NCBI GenBank assembly: GCA_029953675.1
Contig: JAMWBK010000009.1
Location: forward strand, 372,001-436,000
DNA: 64,000 nt
DNA from: Rhodosorus marinus
Lineage: Eukaryota > Rhodophyta > Stylonematophyceae > Stylonematales > Stylonemataceae
Direction of reading: 5' to 3'
In this document: in pieces, positions 11,105 to 22,211 of the stretch
Position numbering within the stretch: the stretch's first letter is position 1
How the letters are laid out: each line of letters opens with the position of its first letter
Notes under the pieces: model-generated
What the model was told of the DNA's origin: nothing
The model's input: the letters and a program-made list of their open reading frames with translations, nothing else
Database searches by the model: none
Position numbers and translations under genes: made by a program

Positions 11105-12175
11105 CTAGGCGACGATCTCAAGCTTTAGGTTCTCGTAGCCCAAACGCGCCTTGTGCTCTTCTGTGAGCTTTTCCAGGCCCTTGATGTATTCTTCTTGAAG
11201 CTGATCGATATATTCTGGAGACGGAGAATCCGATCGAGTGGTCTGTATAGGACTTCCGACAACTGTGGTTATCGGCACCATTTTTGGCAATAGCGGGAGG
11301 GCCATCACAGGACCGTAGAACAGCGGTACACTGAAGGTGAAGGCTGACATGAAGAAATCTTGAACCCTTCGCAGAGGGCTCCCTGGGGGATTGGACAAAG
11401 TATTGTACACCTCATTCTCGCCGAAGGTCATGGTGGGCACTAACGAAGCACCCGCTTTGACTGCACAAATGAAAAACTGCTTGCGCTTTCTGAGGACCAA
11501 ACGCATCCTCCCGCTCTTTGTTTCCAGCGCTTCCTCCGCTCCTCCAACTGGGAGAAAACAGGTTTGCTGTGTTGAGGAACGGAACTCTCCCCTAGATTTT
11601 GTGTAGTTGGGTTGAAAGCCCTTACCGATAACACATACGGATCGCCCCCTGCTCAAACTACTGTGAATGCTCCCCCTGCTCGCTACGGTAACATCGTGGA
11701 GATACATCCATTCTCTCCAGAACGGGATGAACCACATGAGCTTCAACGTTACGACTTGGATTCTAATTCCAGGAAACAATTTGGACACATTCGACCCATC
11801 CGTACATAGATTAGCAATCCCAGCGGGGATTACTCCATGAGGATGATAGCCAAACAAGTAGACCTTGTCGCTCGGTAAGTCCACCGTCTTCTCAATCGAA
11901 ATAGATCCAAACCTCAGTGCTTCTTTCCACCATGAACCTCCACGAATCTTCTGTATCAAGCCGATCCTCGATAAAAAGTCGGATCCACCTTGGTACGGTA
12001 CCGGATCCAGGAAGCAAACAGTCCAATACGCCACGAGCACCACCCTCGCAGCAGGAAAGAACACCACCAGCAAGAGCGTCAACAAGATCGCTAAAGGTTC
12101 AGAAAATAGTGGGAAAAGCAGGAGAAACTTGAGATTCAATAGCAACCGAAGGAAGGCTCGAAGTGAGCTCGACAT
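11105..12175 (-). CDS. DGAT2-type diacylglycerol acyltransferase
   Basis: Membrane-bound O-acyltransferase of the DGAT2/MGAT family, which makes triacylglycerol in the ER by transferring acyl-CoA to diacylglycerol. Two exons (12175-11626, 11547-11105) give about 330 residues. The N terminus has two closely spaced hydrophobic segments (LLLNLKFLLLFPLF, LAILLTLLLVVFF). The catalytic YLFGYHPHG motif follows, then WREWMYLHDV, the glycine motif VGGAEEAL, SLVPTMTFGENEVY and a C-terminal TTVVGSPIQT. The 78-nt intron 11548-11625 is in frame and stop-free, but removing it restores the family string CVIVGGAEEAL, so it is surely an intron. Specificity for mono- versus diacylglycerol cannot be told from sequence. 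Confidence 0.93.
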   Translation of the reverse strand: MSSSLRAFLRLLLNLKFLLLFPLFSEPLAILLTLLLVVFFPAARVVLVAYWTVCFLDPVPYQGGSDFLSRIGLIQKIRGGSWWKEALRFGSISIEKTVDLPSDKVYLFGYHPHGVIPAGIANLCTDGSNVSKLFPGIRIQVVTLKLMWFIPFWREWMYLHDVTVASRGSIHSSLSRGRSVCVIGKGFQPNYTKSRGEFRSSTQQTCFLPVGGAEEALETKSGRMRLVLRKRKQFFICAVKAGASLVPTMTFGENEVYNTLSNPPGSPLRRVQDFFMSAFTFSVPLFYGPVMALPLLPKMVPITTVVGSPIQTTRSDSPSPEYIDQLQEEYIKGLEKLTEEHKARLGYENLKLEIVA

Positions 12176-12728
12176 TCTTGCCCGCCGCTCCCGTTTACGA
12201 CCTTTTTCCTCTTGAAACTCCTCACCAGGACTCTACCTGAGCTCCGCCAGGACCCGATAGGATCGGATCAGTTTCACCAGCTTTACTCGAGGACTCCGTG
12301 CCTACAGACGGACGGCATGGCCTACGAGGACAAACAAGCGCCAACTGTTTCCCAGAAAGCATCAGTGACTAGTGAAAGATCTCTTCGCCATTTTGTTCGT
12401 TGAGTACAGCGACCTGGTCTTGAGGTCCAGCGGCTTCAGAAACGGTCCAAGGCCATTTATTTCGCAGAAGATCTGGGACTAACTCCACTGCAAGGTGTTC
12501 ATGAACAAGAAGCTCGAAAGCAGGATATCACCAGGCTGATCCCGGTCAAGCGAATGGGTCTACGGCGACCATCACGGCTGCTAGATTCCGTTTGAGTCTC
12601 AACCTCTACGAGGACGTGAACGTTGTCTATGCGCCGTCACTACTTTGCATCAGCAGTATACACTAAAAGGGGCTGAGTGCTCTCACGGTTATCTGCTGGA
12701 TCAACCAGCACCTTCATCGTATTCTTGA
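12176..12728. other. Intergenic region upstream of the acyltransferase gene
   Basis: Presumed promoter of the DGAT2-type gene and 3' flank of the methyltransferase gene. No additional gene was recognised. Confidence 0.4.
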
Positions 12729-13827
12729 TCATGCTGCAGCACTTCCTATAATATGTGGCGAGATTAGCTCGGAACCTGGAGAAGTGAGCATGAATTGTTC
12801 ACATGAGATGTTCTCAAAGACCGTCTCGATCGACCTGCGGCGAGTTCATACAAGCTGCCCTGAGCGCGAGTTCGAGAGTTTGGACTCGTTCCGGTTGACA
12901 ACTCACTCTTGCGTATCTCGGTTGAGATGACAGTTGTCGGCGAAGAGCCTCTGAAGAGGGTTGAGAACATTCTGGGCAAGTCGGAGTGAGGTCCTTCGCG
13001 GTGCTCCAACGTGCTCAATGAACAGCAGCTTGCCTCCCGCCTTGAGGTTCCTCTTGGCTTCCTTGAGCACGAGAAAAGGGTCATCGACGCTGCACAACAG
13101 GAGCGTGCAGACCACGACATCGAAGTGTGCGTCCTTGGTTTGGAACGAAACCAAGGCACTTCCATAGTGAGGATCTGTTCCGGGAGGATCAAAGCGGCTA
13201 GGGATGGCGAGCTTTGTTACCTCGAATCCAGATGACTCAGCTGATCTTGTCAGGATTTCAAGCTCGATCTCTTTCGGCTTGCGAGATTCCGCATATGGAT
13301 GCATGGCTTTGTTAGGTTCTAATCCATATACAGAAACGCCACTGGGAAAAAACCTGCGAAATGTGTTTCTTCCGGGTTCAGCTGTCATGGGAGGCGGCTG
13401 GTGCTGAAGTGACAAGCTTCGTTTGGGGGTGAAGCTTTCCGTACTTGAGATTCGGTCCAGTTCCAAGACCCAGTTCCAAGATTCGATCGCCTTGGGAAAC
13501 GTGACCTGAGAAAAGACCTGCTTTCCTCTCCGCTATTTCGTTTTCATAGCTGATCATCCCGTACTCCATTGACTCCGCAAACCAAGAATTTGAAAAGGGT
13601 TTCCTGCCAGGAAACCCAATGCCACTGCCATCTTGCGCTGCAAGGGCAGTATCACGGAGCACATTCCTACAACATTCGCAGGCCAGTCCAAGAGTCAAGC
13701 TCTTCAAGGCACGTCTCCTCGACAATGAAGCGGAAATCCTCAATCGAGGAACGCTCCGGCACCCACAAGGCTTTGACAGCATCAGGGCGCCAGGGTATGA
13801 GTCAACGAATCCCGTTTGAGCTTTCAT
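12729..13827 (-). CDS. METTL7-like SAM-dependent methyltransferase
   Basis: Class I methyltransferase resembling METTL7/TMT1 thiol and lipid-associated methyltransferases. Exons 13827-13445, 13353-12907 and 12834-12729 join in phase 2 across introns of 91 and 72 nt. The SAM-binding loop is ILELGLGTGPNLKFFPSG followed by VSVYGLEPN. Motif FDVVVCTLLLCSVDDP, then LKAGGKLLFIEHV, then LFADNCHLNRDTQE match the subfamily, as does the C-terminal ISPHIIG. The start at 13827 gives a Ser/Arg-rich leader (MKAQTGFVDSYPG) that could be a plastid transit peptide; an upstream in-frame ATG at 13959 adds 44 residues and is a possible alternative. The substrate is unknown. Confidence 0.85.
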
Positions 13828-14436
13828 CGTCGTTGATGAACCTTGTATCACAGCAGTACAAGTTTTTGACTTCACTGAAATTACTTCTAAATAGCATCGG
13901 CCCAGCTCATCAATCAATAGCTCAATTGGAAAACGCCTCCAATCACCCTCACCGAACAAATGCTCTGTGTCCTCAGATTAATCTATTTATTTATAAAATA
14001 CATTATATATTAGACCAAGCTTGGAGGAGAAACGATTGAAAAGCAGTGGAGCAAAAGGGCAACAATAACCAAGCCAAAGAAGCTTTTCAAATGGGTATGT
14101 GCAACTGTCAAATCTCCCACGCGCTGTTCGCTTCTGCGAGACTGAGACCCGCGTTACGGGTAGCTCGCAGCATCATCCCCCAGCCATCTTGAACGGTTGT
14201 GGGTTGAGTGATCCATCATGACTTGAAGGAACCCTTCCTAGTCTCTCGCAGAAGGGTTCCATCAAGCATTGACACAAGCATAGCCAATTACCTTAGTTAA
14301 ACGGACTCTCCGTCAGTTCGCAATTCTGGTTGGGTTGTTCGCCCGCTGCGGCTGACTTTCCAAGGTCTGTAAGAACATTCTTCTGGGGCTCAGCTGCGAT
14401 CCCAAGCGATACCCGCTCCTTCGTTCGTACTCGTGG
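13828..14436. other. Intergenic region
   Basis: Between the methyltransferase start and the OCRL-like stop. It contains a short AT-rich patch at about 13975-14010. No gene or strong repeat was recognised. Confidence 0.4.
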
Positions 14437-17102
14437 CTAACCAGATCTTCGAGGTCTAGACGAGCTTTTGCCCATGTCTTCCAGGCTTGAAGTTGGCGTT
14501 CTTGAAATCCTTTCCCGTCGCAATCTCACCATCGAAGGGAAGAGAATACTGAGCGGGGTGGCAGTTAACAAATTGGTGGACTTACGCACTAGCGCCGCAT
14601 CTTTAGAGTCCTGCAGGAGTGCTGCGGCCAGTGCAGCGAGAACCGCTTGGTGGTCCGTTCCCTTTGGTAGGTAGTCCAAAAGACCACCGACGTAAACCAC
14701 CAAGTTCCGTTTCGAGGATGGCATGGCATTCAACACTGTCGCGGCAGCATTTTGGCTCCCCATTTTTGCCTCTTCCTCAGAAAACGACTCTGCATCTCCG
14801 CGGCTTAGCGCAGGTTCTGGTAATTCCCTCAAGAAGGCGAGCAAGCACAACGCTGCAGCGACGTGGTCCCGAGGATGAACTTCTTCCCCCTTATCAATTT
14901 GGTCTCTGACACCGGAGAACTCCCCCCGGGTGTCCGAGTACAGTGGAAAGGGTTGTGCCGAACCCACTAATGAATTCCCAAGGAGCCAGACTTCCTTCGG
15001 TAATACTTGCGGTACGGAGGATGGGACCGGCTTGTATCGTAGAGGGCCCCAATACCACAGCAGATTCTCTAGAGAAATTCCGAAGCAACTCTTCTGGTAC
15101 GTTCCCCTAACCCGAATCGGTCCGCTCTTCGCCCCTTCGACCATCAACAAGAAGTCCGCGAATAGAGGCTCGCCTTGTAGCGTCAGTTTTTCAGCAGCGC
15201 CGTCCCTTTTCGTCACCATACCAGTTACTACCATCTGTAAGCACAAGAACAAGGCACGTTTGCAAGGTAAGTTGTGTTTTGTCCTTTCATTGTCGAGGAC
15301 AAGCCAGCTCCTTAAAACTCACATCGATGGGCTGCGCCGGTATGATCGTAGTCGGTGGAATCCTGCCGTTGATATATACAGTACACCAACTGGGGATTGC
15401 TTTCGGGTCGATGCTCACGACCGTCGCATTCCGTGCTGTGTGTGTCCCGACGAGATTCGCCTGTACACGTTTGCCATAGGTAAGCTGAGGAAAGGTACGG
15501 CTAGGTTCAGTAACACCCCTCCCTTTGGGCAACATATGATTGAAAAGTGCCCTTACCATTGGGAGCACTAAAGTTTGAGAAGTGAAGCTAATCGTGTTAT
15601 ACTCAGTGGAGTGCTCATTGCTGAGCAGAGACAAGTCGTCGAACGCCCTCTGCCCGTGAACCCAATCTCCGAGATCATCACGGAGTGACCTACGACGGGC
15701 TACGCTGCGGAGGGGATTCGTTTGGTCATCCAACTGTTGATAGAAAGGACACGTAGACAAAAACGGAAACAACCATACAACGGTCTCAATACACTTGCCC
15801 TTATTGTGCCCGACGAACTATGGCAGATGAAGCGCAGAGTTTTGAGGGCAGTAGGTACACTCACCATTCCACGGTCTCCCATTTCCGTTGGAATATCAAA
15901 GAGGGCTGAGACAGGTCGATGATCAGAAGAAAATACTTCATGTCTTCTGTACGCCAGTAACTTCACTCCAAGTCGGGACCGCCATAGGATACGATCTGTC
16001 CACGACGGGGTTCGCTTTATTCCTCCTTCCTCGTCCACTCGGTAACTGTTAGTGTCCGAGTTGTACTTGTATGTCGGAGCAAAATTTAGGCTTCCTTCCT
16101 CGAAGCCCGGTGCGACTCGGCTTGCATTCATTTCAGTTTTGAGTTGATCGTAACGGGCCAAGGTTGACCAGTCCTCTTGCTCGATCAGCTGCATGACCTA
16201 TCGTCAATGAATACAATCGACTCTTAAACGTTGAACTGTATCCGTACACGCACGCCCGCAAAGAGCGACAACTAACCTCACGAACAGGTAGGTTTATCCT
16301 GTAGTTCATGTCTCCAAGCCAAAAGACGACGTCATGGTCCAGGATATGTATGTCTCGGACGGGGTTGCCCAGGTCCTCAACGAACGTCGGCTCTACGAAC
16401 GTTGCTCGTTTCAGAATATCTTGGAAGTTCTGGTTTCGTTTAGATATGTTCTCCTCATGAGCAGCCAGGTGCGATGACACACAGCTAATGGAGATTCCTT
16501 TCACAGCGAACCTGTGCGCAATTGCCAAACAGTGTACCGAGCTTGAGAAGACGCTAGAAAACCCAGAGCTGAAGCATACAGCATTGAAGATGGCGGTGGA
16601 CTAGGAACACGAGAGAGGCGCCAAGAGTTTGCCTTCTCACCTCGCCGCTACTCCACCCTTGTTACCAACAACATTCAGAAATCCAGTTCCTGCGTCTGCT
16701 TCTAGGAGGTCATCGACCTGAACGTCCCGGTGAGCACAAATCAACAGTGCAATGCCAACCAGCTGTCGGAAGCATACCATATAGTAATCCTGTAAGCGTC
16801 AAGAGCTTGGACTGTAAGAAAAAAAGTTGTGCTTTTTCTAGATCTGCTCGATGCGCAGTTCAACAAGTCGAGAGGCGCACTGGTTTTAGAAGCTTTCGAA
16901 TAGCCTCATTCCACGCCTTGCCCTTGGCAGGATCAGTGACAACAGCCGTCATTGCTGTTAACGCCTGAGCCTCCTGGATTCCAATAATGAAAATATCTGG
17001 AGGTTGTGCTTCCATTCCATCCGGAAACAGCCATGGCTCCAGGCGAACAGAAGGCTTTTTCCCGTTCACGTTCCATGTTCCGCAAAACACTCGCAGGACC
17101 AT
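14437..17102 (-). CDS. OCRL/INPP5B-type inositol polyphosphate 5-phosphatase with ASH and RhoGAP-like domains
   Basis: Type II phosphoinositide 5-phosphatase, expected to convert PI(4,5)P2 to PI4P on endosome and Golgi membranes. Seven exons (17102-16881, 16789-16641, 16511-16277, 16197-15865, 15733-15557, 15484-15323, 15234-14437) join in phase. The catalytic domain starts at once: RVFCGTWNVNGKKP, FIIGIQE, GNKGGVAARF, SHLAAHEENISKRN, WLGDMNYRI, PSWTDRILWRS and FSSDHRPVSA. The ASH region ends GTYQKSCFG as in OCRL. A RhoGAP-like domain follows from LPKEVWLLGNSLV through LCLLAFLRELPEPAL. No N-terminal PH domain is encoded. The fourth metal motif has Thr where many homologues have Cys (PxWCDR), which is a mild change. 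A late GTGAGA after FPSMV could be a donor, so the last 27 residues are uncertain. Confidence 0.92.
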
Positions 17103-18959
17103 TCTCCCAGTCCACAAGCTGAAGCACTAATAGAGGGAGCAGCTAACCGCCGGTCAGTTTTGCATCCTGGCTAAGCCAGGTCGGATCTACGGGATTAAAG
17201 AGTATGAATCTCCACCTTACCTCAAAAACTCAACAGAGGATATTCAAAATTCTAAGCATGATCCAAAGCGTCGACCGGGGGGTAACCAAATATTCAAACC
17301 AAAACAACTAATCTCACAGAAGAAGAAAACGAAACCAAGCGTAGAAACCCTTAAAATCACGTCGCCCTGATTTTAAGGTTTTTACCATCTTCTTCAACAG
17401 AACATAAAATCGTAGAGGCTCATACTTCAACCCACCTCCCCCCCGCCCCTTCCACCATAGCTCTCATTAGATAAATACATAGTGAGCTCCGCCCGCGAGA
17501 GCTGTTGACGATGTAGAAGGATCGGATGGGGTGAATCTCAAAATCCAGAATCCTCAAAAGTCGTTTCCGAAATAGGCACTAACTGAACTACTTGTGGAGC
17601 TCATTTGGCCTTCGTTTGATGAATTTTTGGATTGAGGTTAGCCGTTGCCATTCGACTTTTGACTTATGTCTAGCTATGGGAAAGGATCATAGTCTGAATC
17701 TCAGCAGAGAGAGTTAGTTAAAATGTGAAATGACACAGAATGAACAGTGTGCTGTTCATTTGTCAGAGCATTTGACGATGTTCGGACTGCGTGCGAGCGT
17801 TCCGTAGTACTTTTTTGCGTTGCTTGCTCCCGAAACCTGGTCCGCTAGGCTTGTGCGGTGACAGCACCTCTGAGCAGATGGGAGTGCTATATCTCGGTCT
17901 ATGTGGAGTTCATGAACTCGTTTAAGAGAATGCGTCTTATGCTTGCTTACGTATAATGATAAACTGAAAGCTGCTTTCTTTCTGTTGCACCTTTCGGGTT
18001 GTTTGTTATCGAAGCCGGGTCCATTGGGCTTTTGCAGTAGCAACCCAGGAGATCAGGGGGATACGGATACAAATCTACAGCCTTTAACAGCTTTCAGGAA
18101 GGCATATGCTTCAATGATGATCGGGCTGCTTCCTGTCTTCTAGTGCTCTACTCTACGTTCTGTGGTTGAGCAGCATGTACCACTGGACCTCCGATCTCGC
18201 AGAACGTTAAGAGAGGATCTACGCGAGTCAATCTGCACATCTCGAAATCTTTTATGGAGAAGCCTGTACAAGGGCGGCGTTTCAATCCGCAGACGTTGTA
18301 ATGAACGTTCGGAATGCTGGTTGCTTTCTATACCTGCGTAGCTCGCAGTCATCAATCTCGAACCGGATCAGTGTAGCGATGTCGGCAGTTTTTCGTGGCG
18401 CCCAAACCGTGTTCCTTGCGTGAGCTCGCGTTTTCATTTGTTACAGCCAAGAAGTATCCTCTCTGTCAATAATCCCATACTATGCGAAGTAAGTCTTGAA
18501 AACCTACATAACCGAGAAGAGTACGTCTATTGATTGAAGTCCTATCAGTCCGGATACTATTGATCCTCTGAACTTTTTTTGATATCGTCCATGATGCTGC
18601 TCTTAATACGTGATCTGTAGTCATTGTTCCGCCTCTCCAGTTTCCGCGTATGTATTGGTGCACTATTCTGCATGAGAATACCATAATACTTTATTTTGTA
18701 AATAATAATGGCGAAGTATGGCCGAAGATCAGACGACGTTAGGATGTGTACTTCACGGGCCAAGCGAAATTGTGAGCCACGCGATTGCCCTGTCCTGTCG
18801 ATTCTCAGCGCAACCTCATCATTGGTCGGGGGGTTGGGGCCAGCAGGTGCTCGAGCTTATGCGATGAAGATAGCAGGTAACATTCCAGCTTACTTCTTCT
18901 TGAGACATATCGAAGGCGGAATCCGTTTTATCATCGATACCGGTCCCTTGCCCGCTGCG

Positions 18960-19250
18960 ATTCATCGAGCCGAAAGGAAAGTCAGCAAACTCAAACGGGC
19001 CATCGATAGACGCACTTAACTGTTCAGTTTTCATTCCGTAAGCTACTTACCGATCGGGTTTCGCAGATTCAGCTGCCGATTCCTGTAAATATGCACACCA
19101 GATTCGAAAACCTTTCGCAGGAGCTGCCGCTGAAAAGAATTTCGGGCCTCCATGAAACTCTCACCACTCTTCAATCTACCATTTTGGCACAAATAAGACG
19201 TGCGAAGCATAAGAAAAAATTGCTCCCAAGCAACCCTAGGGAACCGTTCC
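18960..19250 (-). CDS. Possible small helical protein, exon(s) only
   Basis: A minus-strand frame from about 19250 encodes a basic helical stretch (WEQFFLMLRTSYLCQNG, ESFMEARNSFQRQLLRKVF) that ends RNPIG at a good GTAAGT donor (near 19055). A second open stretch about 40 bases downstream ends QEE at GTAAGC (near 18880), but the phases do not agree cleanly. No ATG is in frame at the 5' side, so a further exon would be needed. The size and helix pattern are reminiscent of LYR-type mitochondrial assembly factors, but the LYR residues are not present. Unassigned. Confidence 0.25.
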
Positions 19251-19639
19251 GCAAACACAGATTAACCGCACAATCCACTTACATTTGATTCCGCAAATAT
19301 CGCTCTCCAAGAAGACTAAGCCTGTAAGACCTCTTGATACCCAAAGTAGATATCAAGATAACCAGCACTGTTTCCGTAAAGACCTGCAAGAAACACGCTC
19401 CGGTTCAGAATCTCGCTCCCAACTCATCCAGTCAAATGAAAAAGGCAGAGTCTATGTACGCACCATTTTTAACTCAACAGAAATAGCTTCACATATGCAG
19501 CCAGCACATCTGCCATCACGATTTTCCCCCACAGCCCCTCTTGCAAAGAGCAGGAGTTCTTATACCAACCAAGGATTCCCAGCGCCATCATCCTCACCTA
19601 CACCCGAACGAAAATTCCGAAACCAGAAAAACTAGTGTC

Positions 19640-20160
19640 ACCCAAAAGGCAATCCATTATAAAGACTGAATAACAATAAATACACAAAATACAAAATATT
19701 ATCAATCCAAAAGCAATTTTTCGACTGAATGTGCTGTGACGCTAAAATAGTATTTGCATTGAGCTCCAGCTTACTTAACCACCTCCACACACCGGGGCTA
19801 TCTGCGGATATAAGCATAACGTATTATATAATATAATATTCATATAAAAGAAATTTATTTATCGTTATTAACGTGTTATATAGTATATAAGATACAGTGC
19901 ATTTTCTGCAGCCCAAGGGGCAGTTTTCAAGTTGATAGGTTCAGGTTTTCAAATTTTCACATACTTGTAGATTATATAATAAAATTTCGAAATCTTGTTG
20001 GATGAATTGTTTGGATTTTTTTCGAACAAAGATTCTGGAATACGTTACGACGCTGAATTGATTTATCTAAAAATTGGTTAGCTGTTCGGAGGTTGATATT
20101 TTTCCAATAAATGGAGTTTAGATGTTGAATTGGGGTATTGAGATACTAAAAGTAATATAA
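19640..20160. other. AT-rich block
   Basis: Stretch with long runs of alternating and homopolymeric A/T (for example ATTATATAATATAATATTC near 19830). No coding signal. It could be spacer, a matrix-attachment or origin-like segment, but nothing in the sequence decides. Confidence 0.6.
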
Positions 20161-21337
20161 TTGGTGACTTGGTTTTTATAGGACAGGTGTATATTTTCCA
20201 TTACAGGACACTGATTTTTTGGATGATTTGGATGCGTTTGATTGGTGGTGACAGTCTTTCCTTCAGAATCATTTGGATTTCTCTTTACAAAGTCGGTTTC
20301 TTTTGGAGTAGGGAGGAAACGGGACTGAGTATGATGACAACGGCTTTTTCGCAATCGAATCAGTTCGGAGGAATATTAGTTGATGATGGAGTCGATCGAG
20401 CGTGTTTTTGAAAGATAAAGTGAGTCACATCCGGCCGTTTCTGCCCTTCTGCATCCCGATCCAACAACCCGAGTTTCGGTTGACATTCGTTGAGATTCCC
20501 CAGGTGGTCATGGATGGTGATTGAAATCATGCCTGAGAATACCATTGATTTTCTTTTGGTTGAAATCAACGCTACTATCACCATTCGACTTCATCCGCCT
20601 CCAACTATGTCGACAAGGCATATGGCTTTTTATGTAGAATCATTGTGTATCCCCTGAATTTCTGCTGGAGAACAAGCCTTGTGGCCTGGTAGAGAAGCCA
20701 AACGTCTTCCCAAGCGTATGTGCTTGCAAGTATTCCTCCAAGGTGCTTTACCAACTGGTGAAGTAAATCCTGCCTACGTTTATCGAGTTCAGCACACCTT
20801 CACGTCTTCCATCCGCATACTTCAATGCCGGACTAGATTCCTATACTCCTATTTTCTATGGCTATTATGTTGGCAACCCAGCAGCCTATTCCTCAGGACG
20901 CGTTTCAACACGTCACCATGGTCGTAACATTTTCACGTAACCACGTGGTTCAAACAACGAAGATCTAATCATTAGAGCCTTACTTGGAAATGAATCCAAG
21001 AAACCAAACGACACAAGAGACGAGAAGCTAACAATAAGGGAGCGGAAGGCAGCGCTTCTTCCCAAACCCTAGGAACGGTTCGGATCCGCTTAACGTTGCC
21101 GAGAAACGTCGTTTCTAAACTCATATTGGCATCATTGAGCAGGGTTGAGAAGAAAAACCTACTCGTTGATCAACGACAATCGTTTATGGTGTGTGTGTGT
21201 GGAACCATCTTGAAAACAAGGACGCGGATGAGCTTTAATAGTTTACAAACGGAGGGAGCGCTCTGATTGGATTCCTCGGTACTTCACTGCTGCTTTGGTT
21301 AAGTTCAGGGGAGGCTGGCTGTTTTGGTGGCGTGGAT

Positions 21338-21820
21338 ATGATGAGTGCCCCGGCATGGGATTTACCGTACTACGCGTTTCTGTTAGCGTACAAGATCTTA
21401 CGACCTCCGAGGTTGAAGCTGGGCTTTAACGTTAAGTCTCCTGGTGCGAATGTGCTTTTGCCGGCTTCCTTCTTGGGTTACTTTATCATGCTTTCTGGCG
21501 TTGTTTATGACATCCTACTAAGGCCGCCGATGATTGGTTACACGCAGGATAAGCTCACGGGTAGTGTGCACCCCTTATTTGTACTCCCAGACAGGCTCAG
21601 TGGACAGTTTGCCCTCGAAGGGTTTGTCATGGGCTTCACGTTCTTAATGGGTGGAGCTGGATTGATCTACTTGATGTCCTCTGTCAAGCACAAAGCCAAA
21701 TACTCCAATTCGATATACTCCGTTATTGGGGCGATATCGGCGTCATTCTTCGCCCTAAAAATGTGCGAGAGCTTTCTTGAGCACAAATTAGGGAGCTACC
21801 TCAACGGATACCGCGCTTGA
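21338..21820 (+). CDS. Oligosaccharyltransferase complex subunit OSTC
   Basis: Small three-span ER membrane subunit of the STT3A-type oligosaccharyltransferase that links the enzyme to the translocon for co-translational N-glycosylation. The single-exon frame gives 160 residues (human OSTC 149). Shared features are RPPRLKLGFNVKSPGANVL, the loop SGVVYDILLRPPMIGYTQD, SGQFALEGFVMGFTFLMGGAGLIYLM and a C-terminal KLGSYLNGY. Two adjacent ATG codons (21338, 21341) can both start it; the upstream GTG cannot. It works with the GH47 mannosidase encoded at 49.4 kb in the same glycan pathway, but the genes are far apart. Confidence 0.88.
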   Translation: MMSAPAWDLPYYAFLLAYKILRPPRLKLGFNVKSPGANVLLPASFLGYFIMLSGVVYDILLRPPMIGYTQDKLTGSVHPLFVLPDRLSGQFALEGFVMGFTFLMGGAGLIYLMSSVKHKAKYSNSIYSVIGAISASFFALKMCESFLEHKLGSYLNGYRA

Positions 21821-22211
21821 AACCCCTCCACCTGGGACATTGGGGGATCCAGAGGATGGAGGGTTTTCCTGTTCCCAGGATTACGCTAAGGTATTAATAA
21901 ACGTATTGATGACTATCAAATAACGACTACTCGGAGCTTTCATACCGCTTCGAAGCGCTCATCCCATTTCGACGTTTGTAGAAAACCAAAGAGATCCGTC
22001 CTCGTTAAGCGACGAACAGTCCACTGAGCGCGAAAACGTTGGCTGGAACGAATTAATAATCTGCACTGGAGAGCTGAATATATCTGTCAATGATGTGACT
22101 GTCTCGTCAATCCTTCTTTGCTTGTGAAAGCATCACATTCTCACCCTGCGGCGTGTCCGAGAGCCGAACGCCTTCAGATCGCGATCTGGAGCTTAGGGCT
22201 TCGAAGGATGA
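21821..22211. other. Intergenic region
   Basis: Short spacer between OSTC and TDP2, both on the plus strand. It should hold the TDP2 promoter. Nothing else was recognised. Confidence 0.4.

Larger units (their letters stand above)
17103..21337. other. Gene-poor, partly AT-rich region
   Basis: About 4.2 kb with only one weak small-gene candidate (near 19.1 kb). 19640-20160 is strongly AT-rich with runs of TATA/TATAT. A GTGTGTGTGTG microsatellite lies near 21190. Two degenerate GC-box-like blocks near 17825 and 18000 resemble each other. The upstream end is the presumed promoter of the OCRL-like gene, the downstream end that of OSTC. Confidence 0.5.

Noticed and set aside
14930-15571. 213-residue plus-strand frame opposite the OCRL-like gene
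   Set aside because: Antisense to phase-consistent exons with clear domain matches; no independent support.
19043-19258. LYR-motif mitochondrial assembly factor
   Set aside because: Helical pattern is suggestive but the L-Y-R residues and an in-frame start are missing.
19640-20160. Centromere or origin in the AT-rich block
   Set aside because: Composition alone is not evidence; similar AT-rich spacers recur at 31.9, 48.4 and 62 kb.
21070-21105. GGTTCGGATCC resembling a tRNA T-loop
   Set aside because: No complementary acceptor sequence in the expected position about 70 bases upstream.
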